Assembly (NCBI GenBank): GCA_027475525.1
Contig: JAMWFC010000033.1
Coordinates: forward strand, 806,001 to 870,000
Origin: Macrolepiota albuminosa
Lineage: Eukaryota; Basidiomycota; Agaricomycetes; Agaricales; Agaricaceae
DNA: 64,000 nucleotides
Direction of reading: 5' to 3'
Shown piece by piece: positions 38,830-51,778 of the stretch (within the stretch, counting starts at the first letter, position 1; each line of letters starts with the position of its first letter). Below the pieces are notes generated by a model that saw nothing but the letters and a program-made list of their open reading frames with translations, made no database searches and was not told the DNA's origin. Made by a program: the position numbers and the translations under genes.

Positions 38830-39250
38830 TGGGAGCTCTACTGTCTTCTCCACATAAAGCTTCACACCTCCACTGCCTACTATTTGCAGTCAGATAGCCA
38901 GACTGAGCATGTTAACTAAGAGTTGGAACAGTACCTCCATCTCTTTTGCAATAAGTTCTAAGATGATTAAGATGAGCTCTTCCTAGAGGCAGAGTTCTAG
39001 TACAACAATTACATCCACTTATCTATGCAGGTATCACTATTTTTCTTCAAAACAGATTAGCACTTCTAGATGAGTTTTGAACCATGCATGCAGCAATTGG
39101 AAAATGAATCAGGAGGCAAAGACAATGCTCATCAAGGTCAAGGATAACATGGCCCAGTACTACAATTGAGTGTAGACTCTGGCCTCTATATACAAGCCTG
39201 GCGACAGATACTGTAACTATTAGACCATCTCAGAAACTCTTTCACTGGCA
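38830..39250 (+). pseudogene. decayed Ty3/Gypsy integrase core
   Basis: In one frame HTSTAYYLQSDSQTEHVN, then ELEQYLHLFCN, a DD-DEL segment and AEF-YNN match the region around the catalytic Glu of chromoviral integrases (canonical [16 protein letters not shown]). At least five stops replace Gln, Trp or Tyr-type codons. A following segment resembles the NESGGK..VKDNMA linker. It is unrelated to E1 and E2 at the nucleotide level and much older. Confidence 0.75.
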
Positions 39251-39603
39251 GCTCAGGCCATATATAGTAAAACAACAGATTGTACTACTAGCTTACTCTT
39301 TGACTATCTACTGAGATATGCCAATTCTACTGATTTTCAACATTGTCAAGCTCTCACCTGCTCTAAATAATTCAATATCCAGACAACATGCCTTACCATC
39401 TCTGCCATGCTCAAAAATAACTAAACACTATTAAAAGTGACTGATATTTGGTGCAAATGTGTTGAGTATGATAATAATGAAGTGAAGAATTCTATAAGTA
39501 TATCTTGCATAAGATGCATCTGTAGTTGGTGACAAAAATAATGTAAGAAAAAAAAATAGGATAAGCAACTCTGGTTACTAAGAGTTGTAAGAATAAACTT
39601 TAT

Positions 39604-42600
39604 TTATTGCATTGAAGTAAGAAAATTTGCAACTTCTAACTTTCCATTTATTTTTGCTTGAAGCAATGGTATTGCCCCCTTGTTATCTAAGAAAAGTATA
39701 AGTATGCTAAACATTGTACAGAACATATTCTTTACTCATTGCATTCATTTGGGCTCCATTTTCAAGTAACCACTGAACAACATTTAAATGTCCATTCTCT
39801 GCACTCACATGAAGTGGTGTATCTTGATCTTTATCTTGAAATTGTTAATATGTTTATAAGGTCAAGCACAATATGATTACTTCTTGTATTAATATCTTGT
39901 CCTTTTGAAGCTAAAAATTTTACCACTTCTATTCTTCCAAACCTTGCTGCTCTTAGAAGTGGTGTATCTTTCCAGTTATCTAAATATTAATGTCAGCATT
40001 TAAACATTGTACAAGCACATATTTCACTTCTTGCATTTATTTGAGCTCCATTTTCAACTAACCACTGGACAGTACTCAAATGTCCAGTCTCTGCACTTAC
40101 ATGCAGTGGTGTATTTTGATGCATAGCTTTAGATTGTTAATATTTATTTATAAAAGTAAGCACAATATAATTACATCTTGTATGAATATCTTGTCCTCTT
40201 GAAGCTAGAAACTTTACCACTTCTAGTCTTCCAAATCTTGCTGCTCTCAAAAGTGGTGTACCTTTCCACTTATCTAAATATTAATGTTAGCATTTAAACA
40301 TTGTACAAGCATATATTTTACTTCTTGCATCCATTTGAGCTTTATGCTCAACTAACCACTGAACAACATCTAAATGTCCATTTTCTGCACTCATATGAAG
40401 TGGTGTATGTTGATCTTGATCTTTAAATTATTAATATTTATTTATGAGATCAAGCACAATATAATTACTTCTTGTATTAATATCTTGTTTTTTTGAAGCT
40501 AAAAATTTCACTACTTCTAGTTTTCCAAGTTTTGCTGCTTTTAATAAAGGTGTTTCTTGATAGCTATCTGAAACATATAGATTAGTATTTGAAACATTGT
40601 ATTCAGCACATGTTTTACTTCTTGCATCAATTTGAGCTCCACTTTCAATCAACCACTGAATAGTATTTAAATGTCCATTTTCTGCACTGAAATGAAGTGC
40701 AGTATTGTGAAAGTTGTCTTGTTTATACATATATCAGCATTGTATTAAATTAAACTCAAAAGTTTTACCTTTTACATTAATGTCCTGGTCTTTTGAAGCT
40801 AAAAATTCAATAATATCTAATCTTCCAAACCATGCTGCTGAAAGCATTGGTGTTTTATAATCTTTATCTAAATTGAATTATCAGTAAATATACTTATAAT
40901 AGGAATATGCCTTGCTTCTTGCATCCATTTGGGCTCCATTTTCAACTAACCACTGGACAGTACTCAAACATCCAGTCTCTGCACTTACATGCAGTGGTGT
41001 ATTTTGATGCATAGCTTTAGATTGTTAATATTTATTTATAAAAGTAAGCACAATATAATTACATCTGGTATGAATATCTTGTCCTCTTGAAGCTAGAAAC
41101 TTTACCACTTCTAGTCTTCCAAATCTTGCTGCTCTTAAAAGTGGTGTACCTTTCCACTTATCTAAATATTAATGTTAGCATTTAAACATTGTACAAGCAT
41201 ATATTTTACTTCTTGCATCCATTTGAGCTTTATGCTCAACTAACCACTGAACAACATCTAAATGTCCATTTTCTGCACTCATATGAAGTGGTGTATGTTG
41301 ATCCTTATCTTTAAATTATTAATATTTGTTTATGAGATCAAGCATAATATAATTACTTTTTGTATTAATATCTTGTTCTTTTGAAGCTAAAAACTTCACC
41401 ACTTCTAGTTTTCCAAGTCTTGCTGCTCTTAATAAAGGTACTTCTTGATAGCTATCTGAAACATATAGATTAGTATTTGAAACATTGTATCAAGTGCATG
41501 TTTTACTTCTTGCATCAATTTGAGCTCCATTATCAATCAACCACTGAACAGTATTTAAATGTCCATTTCCTGCACTGAGATGAAGTGCAGTATTGTGAAA
41601 GTTGTCTTGTTTATACATATGTCAGTATTGTATTAAATTAAACTCAAAGGTCTTACCTCTTATATTGATGTCTTGGCTTTTTGAAGCTAAAAATTCAATA
41701 ATATCTGATCTTCCAAACCATGCTGCTAAAAGCAGTGGTGTTGTATGATCTTTATCTAAATTGAATTATTAGTAAATATAATTATAGTCGAGATATGCCT
41801 TGCTTCTTGCATCTATTTGAGCTCCACTTTCAACTAACCATTGGACAGTACTCAGATGTCCATTTTCTGCACTCACATGCAGTGGTGTATTTTGATCTTT
41901 ATCTTTTAATGTGTTAATATTTCTAAATAAGATTAGCTAAACACAGTTTTACCTCTTGTGTTTATATTCTGCCCCTTTGAAGCTAGCAGTTTTACCACTT
42001 CTACTTTTCCAAATCTTGCTGCTTGTAAAAGTGATGTTGCTTCATTGTTATCTAAATATAATTGTCAGCATTTTGACATTGCAATATGGGTATGTTCTAC
42101 TTGTAGCATCAATTTCTAGTCCTTTATCAATCAACCACTGAACAGTGTTTAAATGTCCATTTTCTGCACTCAAATGGAGTGCAGTATTGTTATAGTTGTC
42201 TTTCAAAGTAAACATCAATTTTTTAATAAAAAGTTATCAGCTTACCTCTTGCAGTAATATATGTTTTTGACCTAAGTAGTCTTGTAGTAGAAACAGCCAG
42301 TGTTTCAGTATCCTCTTCTAACAGATAATAATAAGTTTTTCTGTATCAAGCCAATTGAAAAGCCTCACCTGTTTTATTTCCTTCAGTATTATCTTTAATC
42401 TGCCATTCTGTACTTGGTAGATCTTCATTTATTACATCTGTATCATCTTTTATAGCCTTGAATTAGTGTCTAGTGTCTAGTTTTTAATAAGAAAAACTTA
42501 CTCCTTGCATTGATAGTTACTTCTCTTGAAGTAAGAAATTTCAAAACTTCTAATTTGCCATACTTTGCCGCTACTAGCAGTGGTGTTTCATTGTTACCAT

Positions 42601-45182
42601 CTAAATACAAAGTTAATTTATTCAATTTTTAAGTTTACAATTCCTACTTTTTATATTGATATCAGCATAATGGTTCACTAACCACTTTATAGCTTTTAAA
42701 TTTCCAGTTCTAGCTCCATTATGAAGAAGTGCATCTTCATTTTTACCTTAGACCTTATTAGTCTTAGCCTTTTAGAACCTTGTATTCAACTCACTTTTTG
42801 CATTAATATCTTGTCCCCTTGATGCAAGAAAGCTGATGACTGTCCAATACTCATGTTTTCCTGCTACAAAGAGTGGTGTCTCTTCCATTTCATCTATAAT
42901 GTAATATAAGTAGATAATTCTTTGTTATGAACATCTTTACTTTTGCTGTCCATTCTGGCTCCATGATTAACTAGCCATTCAACCATCTCTAATTTGCCAT
43001 TATTAGCAGCAAGGTGTAATGGCGTGTTTCCAAATTTATCTCAAAAATACAACATCAATATTTTACAAGCTATGCTGCAATAGAATTCTCACCTGCCTCA
43101 TTAATATTTTCAAATGAATACAGTGCTTCAACTACTTTTATATTGCCATGCCTTACTGCTAGATGGATTGGTAGTTCTCCTGATTCATCTGCAAACTAGT
43201 TTTGGCACCAAACAATTGGCATTGTGTTAACTTACTCACTTTTACAATTTTGAGCATTACCTTTATCTCTAAGCCATCTGATCACATCTAAATGACCCTC
43301 ATCTCCTCTATTTGTAGCAAGATGTAGTGCTGTATTTCCAGCCATATCTGTTATATACTTTTAGTACTATAGTGCACTCTATACTTTTAAAACAACTTGC
43401 TTTGCATATTATAGTCAACATGTTTGGAATCAAGAAATTCTAAAATCTTGCTTTGACCATATTCTGCTGCTCTGTGAAGTATAGAATCGTGTGTTTCAGC
43501 TGAGATTGTTGTTAGCAGAATTGGAGCCTATTGAACATTAAACTTACATTTCACTTTCAAAAGTGCAGCTTGATACTCTATCAGGGTTTTAATAGTGTCA
43601 AGTGATCCTTCCTCTGTTGCAATAAATAATGCCTTGATCAAATCTGGAGCTAAATATAGCAATATATGGAAATTAGTTTGAAAAACACATTAATATGTTT
43701 CTTACTCTTTGGTTGAATACCAATACCCAATTCTGCTAAAGTCTTTACCAGATCTCCACTATTAATTGCAGACTTGAGTATGATGGAAACTGTGGATCAA
43801 GCAGCTATTAATCATGGAAACCCTTGGTCAGGCAATGTAAACTCTCACATTTATCATCAATACCTATTTTTTGGCTAACTAACCACTTCACTATAGTCAA
43901 ATGCTCACGATATGCTGCAATCAGAAATGCCATCTGACCTACATCCAGAGTCAGTTTACTAGCATCATTACTAACACATTACCTACCACCACTTTGAGTT
44001 CTATGAGGCTCATAAAGGACCTGTACAGCTGACAAATAGCCATTTGCAGCTGCCATGATAAGTGCATGATCTTTTAAGGAAAATTAATCCTCAAATTAAA
44101 ATACATCATCATATCTTGCCTTTGACATCATCATCAGGATCCTGACTAAGTAGACTCTCTGCATCCTCCTTTGATCCAAATTTTACCAAGTTTTCCACAA
44201 GAGTCTGTATCATTCTTTGTCGTAATTCTCTCCGCTCAATCAGAACTTCAACAAAATCACGAGCAGGTACAAGAAGCAAAAGCATTGCAAGTGTTTGACC
44301 AAATGTCCAATTGCCATCAGTGCTTTCTAAAACAGTGTCGTTCTCCTTGAGTGAAAGCTCGGTATCAGCTAGTAGAACAATAATAACACAAGCCAGTGTG
44401 AAAAACCCTGGTAATAGTGGCGCAACTGGTTTTGCCAGATACTGGAATATCTTTTGGACAGGCAACACTGCTATTGCATCTGACGAGGGCAGTGCAACAT
44501 TCTTTTTTTGATAAAAGAAGATAATGGGTCCAAGGATAAGAGCCAGGGGAACAATCATGTTCAGGACTGGTGTTGCGAGAAGACTGTAGACTATAAGAGA
44601 CCATGTTCGTAGACCGCTAGATAAAAGTGGGACTCGTTGGCCAAATATAACAATGGCGACACGTTGTGGACATTCTAGAGAGCCTCCGAAGGTTGCAGGT
44701 TGGCTCCAAAGCCATAATCCGACAGTTGACATTAGAGTGAGGTGGAATGAACCAATCCAGAAAACGGGTTCTTTGAGACCATCCCGCACTTCTCCGAGGA
44801 ATGCTCTTAACCCATCCAGACCCTCTCGTTTCCTTTCAAGTTGACGAGAAGCATAGAGCAGAAAGTAGATGAAAACATTGGTGTTGTTCATCCAACTGAG
44901 GTTGAGAATAATCGTAGCATTGACGTTACTCAAGCCAAGGGTACGGGCTTGAATGATGGCTGAGAAGAGAAGAGCGAAGGCAGTGATGAGAATGGTAGAT
45001 GATTGTTGTTCAATTGTGGCAAGCTCATTCCGCGTAACCTTCCCATCCCAAAGAACACGGGCAGCTGGAAAGAAGCTGAAAATGTTTTGAGCATAGATAG
45101 CGGTTCGGACACCAATACCCGTGATATCTGGATTGGAAGCACAGAGGCCGGACATGGTGATCAGAGGTAAAAGCTCCGACAC
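39604..45182 (-). CDS. membrane-anchored ankyrin-repeat protein
   Basis: One gene of about 30 exons. Exon 1 (45182-44116) encodes a roughly 350-residue N-terminal domain with about six hydrophobic spans (near residues 61-79, 88-112, 135-158, 190-224, 255-272 and 293-312); an in-frame ATG nine codons downstream could also start it. Then about 28 ankyrin repeats follow, most on their own 33-codon exon with phase-1 introns (for example TPLHVSAENGHL..VQWLVENGAQMDAR). The first intron appears to be GC-AG. The last exon ends FLTSMQ at 39604. Repeats alternate between a TPLHVSAENGH type and a TPLLRAARFG type. The C-terminal half holds a six-exon block duplicated in tandem (888-bp period). The membrane-plus-ankyrin layout suggests a membrane-tethered binding or sensing scaffold; the membrane family is not recognised. 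Confidence 0.88.
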
Positions 45183-46084
45183 TCTGAAGCATAGCCTTTA
45201 TACACCAGCATATAGAATGATTCGATTTTCCACGACTCCATCGGAGTTTGACGGCACGGGCCTCTTGAGAATTGTATGGAGTAAGTTCATATAATTATGC
45301 CTTTCAAGTAACACCTGATCCGAAAAATTCACGTTGTCAGGAACATCGCGCTTAAAAACTGCTTCCACAGCATGTAGGAAGAAATGTGCAGATGGCGGCT
45401 TACATATAAGGTGTCTCGAGAATAATCCTACTGAAGCTCGTCAAATCATTGGCTACAGTGGCTAGCGTCGCAAATTTCATCCAAAGCCGATCATTCACCC
45501 CTCCACTTCCCATTTATCTGACTTCGTCAAGCACCTGAAACGTAAAACTAGCTCAGCACCTTACAAAACAGGCTTGAAATGTGGAAAGACAGAGACTACG
45601 AATGTTCCATGACAGCGGGGGAAATGAATATACGCGGCAGCGCAGTACGAGCTGGGAAGAACGGTATCGTGAAGGGAGAATGAGCGTTGGCTTTCCAAGT
45701 AGAAACAAAACCATTTTCCGCGGCTATTGTCTTCAAAAATCGTAGCCATGTGACCGGTTATTCATGCTTACTTTCGTGCGTACTAACACGTTTGTCAGTT
45801 CGTTTGTAATAATATTCGCCTATCATGTTGGTATCTCGTCCTCTTCAACAACTCGATATCGCGACTTCAAAATACTTACAGACGCAAACTATAAAGCTTG
45901 AACTTGATGCAGATGTTCAAGTCGTACTGTTTCAGATACATCAAATCATATGGGCATAGAGGGCATATAGGCTCTGTAAGTCGTGAAGGCATACTCGCTG
46001 CATACAGAATTTTTGGATGTGTAAAGGGCAAGGAAAAACAGAACAATGTACGGCGACAGAGGAACCAACTCAAGATACCCCAAT
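45183..46084. other. intergenic, promoter side of the ankyrin gene
   Basis: It separates two genes on the same strand and must hold the ankyrin gene promoter and the uL2 3' region. No convincing small gene is seen on either strand. Confidence 0.5.
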
Positions 46085-47082
46085 CTAAACCTCCTTGACC
46101 TTGACGGTACCACGCAGCAGACCAGTCTATTTGATGGATACAGTGAGCAAGACCACGCAAGTAAACGAAAGAATTTTACATACCCGACGAGCAGCAATGA
46201 GACCAACTTTCTGTCCAGGAACAGCAGAGCGGGCAATTGTCGACGCCTTACCAATGTGTTGATGGTTACCACCACCATGAGGATGGTCTACGGGGTTCAT
46301 CGCAACACCACGAGTACGAGGCCAGCTGAAAGGGGACACAGGCCGTCAGAAAAGGTACAATAAAGTCAACAAGAAGAGAACACACTTGTAGCGCTTGGCC
46401 TTGTATTTGAAGTACGCACGGCCAGCCTTGAGCAAAGGCTTGTCGATACGTCCACCACCAGCGACGATACCAATAGTCGCACGAGCACCGCCAGCGATGG
46501 TTTTCTTGGCACCACTAGGGAGACGGATGCGGGTCTTGTTCTCATCGGGTGAGTGGCCGATGACAGTAGCGTAGTTGCCAGATGTGCGAGCGAGTGCACC
46601 ACGGTCACCAACTTTCTCCTCGACGTTGCAGATGATAGTACCCTCAGGGCACTGAGAGACGGGAAGAACGTTGCCAACGGAGAGGGTAGCCTTCTTGCCG
46701 CAGTAGACGAAGGCACCAGTGTGGAGGCCCTCGGTAGCAATGAAAGTCTCCTTGCGGAGCTTGTAGCGGTAGGGGTCACGGAAAACGACGCGAGCGAGAG
46801 GAGCACCACTAAAATCTTGAGGTTAGACATCGTCGCATCTCGCATGTTGTGTAATAGGGCTCACCGGCCAGAGTCATGGATGATCTCCTTCACAATACCC
46901 CGGACGTAACCATTGCTCTCAGCAAAGTCAAGGTTGCGGAGCTTGGCGGGAGCCTTGTTATGATGAGTATGCGCCTTGAACTGAAGACCAAAAGTCGAAT
47001 CAGCGAAAAGTCAAAGTTTCTGCATTTTCCAGCGACGTACGATAGCGTGCGAGCGCCTTTGTGCCCTGATAACCCGACCCAT
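46085..47082 (-). CDS. RPL2: 60S ribosomal protein uL2 (L2/L8)
   Basis: Component of the large ribosomal subunit near the peptidyl-transferase centre. Five exons: 47082-47041, 46980-46865, 46808-46386, 46325-46184 and 46126-46085, totalling 765 nt or 254 residues, the normal eukaryotic length. The start [15 protein letters not shown] and the end [12 protein letters not shown] are typical. The signature around [16 protein letters not shown] carries the conserved His of the family. All introns are GT-AG and 52-60 nt. The start is fixed by the conserved MGRV. A pyrimidine-rich stretch upstream is usual for ribosomal protein genes, but no specific site is claimed. Confidence 0.98.
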
Positions 47083-47942
47083 TCTAGATTCTGAAGAAAG
47101 AGCAGTCAGTAACGGAATGTAGACAACGACCCAGAAAAATTCGGCAGGGCAAGTACATCCATCGACACCAAAGTCAATCCAACTGGAAATCCACCGTTTT
47201 CAACGCCGATTTCTTCTCAGAGATCCCGAAGACGTCGCAGATGCACCTGAGGACGATTTTGGGAACGCGAAGGGGCATACTTACATCCTAGTGTCTTGAG
47301 GAAATGCTGAGTCCTGGTTGTCAACACTCGCACCCCAAACCGGGGACATTACAAACATCACCAAACCATATTTACGTAATCATGTTGCGAACTATTCCCT
47401 TGATCAATTTTCCTCAACACACGCTACACCCTGGACAAGGTACTGTACACCGGCCTATCGGCCCGCCTCTTAGCTCTGTATTGTAGCTTGCCGGCGTTAA
47501 ATAAATTCATTCATTCGTTCAATCTTATAACTAATTGTTGACTTCCAAACCAGGTCTCCTACAATTGGGCTTAAAAACGAAGTAAAACAATTCAGGCCTG
47601 GAAATAGACTGCCTCTTAGGACAGAATATGATACAAACCTGAACTCTACACATACACATGTGTAATAGCAATTTTTCTAAGAATATGGGCTGAAAAAACA
47701 GCTTCAAAACACATTTTTCAAATAATAAAATTGAGTTGCTTGTCTGCTAGGGGTTAACAATTGTAGGTATGCCTAGTAGTCAATGTAACTATTCAAAACA
47801 ACAATGTTCCTATATGTATTGAGCTTCATAAAGTATTTACTACAACTTCAGACTAGAAGTAGATACTGGAGTGTACATAACAGTAACTGAAGAAGTTAAC
47901 AATCTAAGAAGCCACTTTCAATGTAAGAGTAATGCAGCAGTA
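47083..47942. other. intergenic between uL2 and the NOD-like gene
   Basis: It holds the uL2 promoter and the 3' region of the NB-ARC gene. No tRNA, snoRNA or ORF with protein features is recognised. Confidence 0.5.
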
Positions 47943-50900
47943 CTACGGATCAGTCAAGACTTTGTCAAGGTGATCTTGAGAATACCATTTTTGCAATGCT
48001 CTAAGTTCATCAATGCTGGGACTAAGCTTTGGATTCTTCAAATGTTCTAAAAAGATTTGAATCCGAAGAATATCATGCTGAGAGTTTCTTGTTGGTTCTT
48101 CAGAATAATGCTGGTTCAATGCCTCTTTAAATGCTTTTTGTGCATCTGTATCTTTTCCTAATTTTGCCCATGCAACTCCCATTCCTTCTAAAGCATCACT
48201 TGAAGATGGAAGTCCTAGAGACTTACTCATTTTGACACTTTCAATAAAATGTTGAAGAGAGCCATCATAGTCACCCTGTGCAGATGCTATTTGACCAAGA
48301 GTACGCAATGCTGATAAACATCCAATAGAATATCCAATATTTTTACATTCTTCCAATGATGATGTTGCCCATGATTTTGCCTGATCATACTGACATATTT
48401 TATAATAGAACATTGCAAGCCGCATAGTAGATATTGCATGGCAAGACAAATTATTGATGTCTGCAAAAATTTCTTCTGCCATTTCTAGTGAGCTGAGAGT
48501 TAGAGCATAAGTTTCTTCCATAGTACTATATTGCCAGCCCAATTCTCCAAGGGCCAACTCACAGCACCCAATACCATTTTCATCATTGATAGATTCAAAA
48601 TTGATTTTTGCTTCTCTAATGGCCTCAATCCGAGAGTCAATAGTGACATTAGGATAAAATGCCAGTGCATGATTTATTGCAAGATAAGTTTCTGCAGCTC
48701 TCTTTCTATCAGGCACAGAAAGAAAGAGATTGAGGGCTTCTTTGAAATATTGCAAACATTTGTCAATATGAATAAAATTCAAATTCATTGAGATGTCACC
48801 ATAACAGATCAGAATGTCACCTTGAAGAACCTTATCATCTAGACCTTGCACAAGTTTTAGTGCATGCTCAATAATATTGACTTGAGGCCTATTGTTCTTT
48901 TGATAGTGTGCTAATAAGAGAAGCCCATTTCTAATAATCTGAGGATCAGAAGTGGTGACCTGAAGAAAAATAGTTTCAAGATTGCTTTCTTCCTGAGACA
49001 ATGCAGCAACATGCTCTTTGTATGATGGATCATTAAAATCTGCTTCATGATGCTTTAAAAATGCACAAGCAGTCTTGACCATTGAAGTATAAACATCAGA
49101 GTTAAAACGAGAAGGATCAAGAATATAACTTTGTATAACAGGAAGAACAAAATATGTTGAACTTCTTTCCTCAACAAGGGAAGCACCTTTAAGCACACTG
49201 AGTGCTCCTACTAATTGAGACAAACCACATGCCCACCATTTAGAAAGCATATAGAATGATGTTCCAGTTGGAAGCATTGAAAGTATACATAGAAGGTTGA
49301 ATGCTTCAGGATGGGCCTTCATAGGTGAACTATAAACTGATAGACCAATTGAAATATCCATGCTACTTTTAGCATCCAATCCTTGTCCTAGCATAGATGT
49401 ACCTGAAACATTATATTCCTTCATAAGCTCTGCTGCAGAAAGATGAATCATCTTTGCTACTTTTGCCAATAATGTGACAGCCAATGGCATGTAACTTACT
49501 AGCCCTAACAAGAGAGAGAGATTGGGATCATCATTGCCCTCAGGATGGTGAGCTATATAGATCTCTTGAGCTGCATTCTTATCAACACCATGAAGATCTT
49601 TGGAGTACCATGAGATATCATCACAAGGTGGTGGGAAAGACCTTGTGGTAAGAAATAAGGTTACATGTTTGATTTCATGTATATCATACAAAACTTGCTC
49701 TATATCTGATCTTGCTCCATCAGCATCCCATGGGGTTTCAAAGTTGTCAAGCAAAATTATAATAGGTGGTGAAGTTTGAAGAGCTTTTATGATGGCACCT
49801 CGAGCATCTCCTGTATCCTTAGGAATGGCCAAAGATAATTTTAGAGTATCAAGAAATAGTGAGGCAGATGTAGCTTTAATACATGGAACCCAAACTCGAA
49901 GGTGGCTTTCATATTTGGCTTTTACATTTGGATGACCCATTACAGCCAGAGAGGTTGAAGTTTTGCCCATACCACCAGGTCCAAAAAGACAGATATGTTT
50001 TTGCAATGGTCCAGTGATGATATTTATAAGTTCCATTACAAGAGCATCACGGCCATAGAAGATGGCTGAATTGTTTGGGATGGGAGCCCGAGATTGTATT
50101 ATTGACATACTCACTGGCAAACGCTCATCAAGCATTGCCTTCACATCATCCATTGTAATTTGAAGAATCTTGAGTGATTCTTGTTGTGCAGTATAAAACA
50201 CCATAATTTGTTGTTGAAGTTGAGTTAGTATCTTTGTGTGGTTAATAGTACAAGCTAACTGGAGGAAACATTAATCCACCTTTACATACACTCCATTTAG
50301 AAAGACTTACATTGAAACTTTCAAGGGAATTATTGACTATTGCAATACACTTGTTAACTCTACTTTCATTCAGACCCTGAAAGAAAATTAGAAGAAGGCA
50401 ATGTTGTGATGCAATTTTGTCAAGGATATCCTTAATGTACTCCATATCCCTGAAGCCAACGTCCTCAATTTGAAACAAAAAAAGTATGGAGCTTGTACAA
50501 ACTTGTTGAAGGTATCAATATCTTTGATCAGCTTATCGTGTATTTCTTCCTCCTTCTTGCCCTTGAGTTCATTCACAAAGACAGCGACTAATGTCTTGAT
50601 GCGGACCTTGAGATCTTCGGCACGTTCAAGAGTGACTTGAGTATCCTGTTTTTGAATAGATAATAAGTGACAGAAAGTACGAAAAGGCTTGTAAATACTT
50701 ACATCACATGCCTTGATGATGTTCGCAGCAACCTGCACAGCTGCACCAAAAGCAGGGATAGGCACTGCTTGAGATATAGCTTCGAGTACCTGGAAAAATC
50801 CTCTGGCAGCCTGGCCAGCATATTCGTTGGTGGTGGGAGGGGCAATGTCCATACCACTGGCCTCTTTCGTAGGATCATGGGTCTAGAGGGCCAATACATC

Positions 50901-51013
50901 TCGTTCTCTGTATCATTATTTAGGTAACTCACCTGGACAAAATCTTCAGCGACATTCTTGGCTGCTGAAGATGGAGAGCAGGGAAAACACTGGCGGAATT
51001 TGATAGTACGCAT
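47943..51013 (-). CDS. NB-ARC / TPR NOD-like (STAND) protein
   Basis: Five exons (51013-50933, 50882-50703, 50645-50499, 50463-50311, 50258-47943) encode about 958 residues. The start MRTIKFRQCFPCSP is chosen because exon 1 splices in frame to the obvious coding exon. Domains: an alpha-helical N-terminal region of about 200 residues, a P-loop GPGGMGKTS (about residue 255), Walker B-like IIILLDNFETPW, LFLTTRSFP, a GLVSYMPLAV motif, a winged-helix-like region, then TPR-like helical repeats to the C-terminus (AYLAINHAL, CELALGELGW, ALRTLGQIA, GMGVAWAKLGK). This is the fungal NLR layout: nucleotide-dependent oligomerisation with TPR repeats as sensor, often linked to non-self recognition. The 35-nt third intron is unusually short. 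Ligand and effector are unknown. Confidence 0.93.
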
Positions 51014-51259
51014 CGTCACAGTTCGAGGACAAGACAAGACGGGCAAAATCTTGAACGTTTGACCCCCGTGGTGTTTTTGCTTTGTCAAGAAATGGAAGTG
51101 ATCACCGTTGCAAAGGAAGAATACAACCGTCAAAACAATAGGTCTGCCAGATGTCATTACAGCATGAGCTTGATGCCATTGTATTCGTTGCTTCGCGACT
51201 TCTTGTAAATCTCAGCAAACAGGTACAATGGTTGAGTAGTGACATAACCATTACAACAG

Positions 51260-51538
51260 TCATCTCAAGTTCACAGATCTAGAGATGTATCTACAAACTC
51301 TATGGACATACAATCCGTCAATCTCTGCACTTGGATCAAAGTCTTTCCTTCCTCCATTTAGGCCCTTGATCATGGACTCACTGGTCAAACGTTTCATCAA
51401 AAACACGCGGAATCTATTCCAGGCTAAGCCAGGCACCGTCCTCTTCTGAGATTTAGCGTCGAAATACTCTCCCATCCATCCATCATTCTTTGTCCTCCCA
51501 TAGGTATCCACCATTGTATTCTTCACAATGACGCACAC
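51260..51538 (-). CDS. unrecognised short ORF
   Basis: An open frame of about 90 codons with mixed, protein-like composition (YGRTKNDGW, WNRFRVFLMKRL). It lies between the SH3 gene and the NOD-like gene on the same strand. It may be the last exon of a gene whose earlier exons I could not connect in frame, or chance. Low confidence. Confidence 0.25.
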   Translation of the reverse strand: MCVIVKNTMVDTYGRTKNDGWMGEYFDAKSQKRTVPGLAWNRFRVFLMKRLTSESMIKGLNGGRKDFDPSAEIDGLYVHRVCRYISRSVNLR

Positions 51539-51778
51539 TCATTGCACTTCCGACTGCCTTCACATCCCAAGTTCACGGATGACGTACCTCTTAGATACCC
51601 AAGTTCGCGAGCGCAGACCACCTTTCATGCGACTTTTGCCGTAGACAACATAAAAGTAGGCCCCAGAATGAGTTCCATTCTATTCCAGTTTTCTTAGTGC
51701 TGGAAGCTCGAAGAAAAAGGGGTATATTGACGCAGACAGCGCTCATCCAGATATCCATGTTTGAAAAATACGAAAATG

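Noticed and set aside
39700..43400. CRISPR-like or satellite array suggested by regularly spaced repeats
   Set aside because: The spacing is that of ankyrin exons with phase-1 introns on the minus strand, and the repeats encode the ankyrin consensus.
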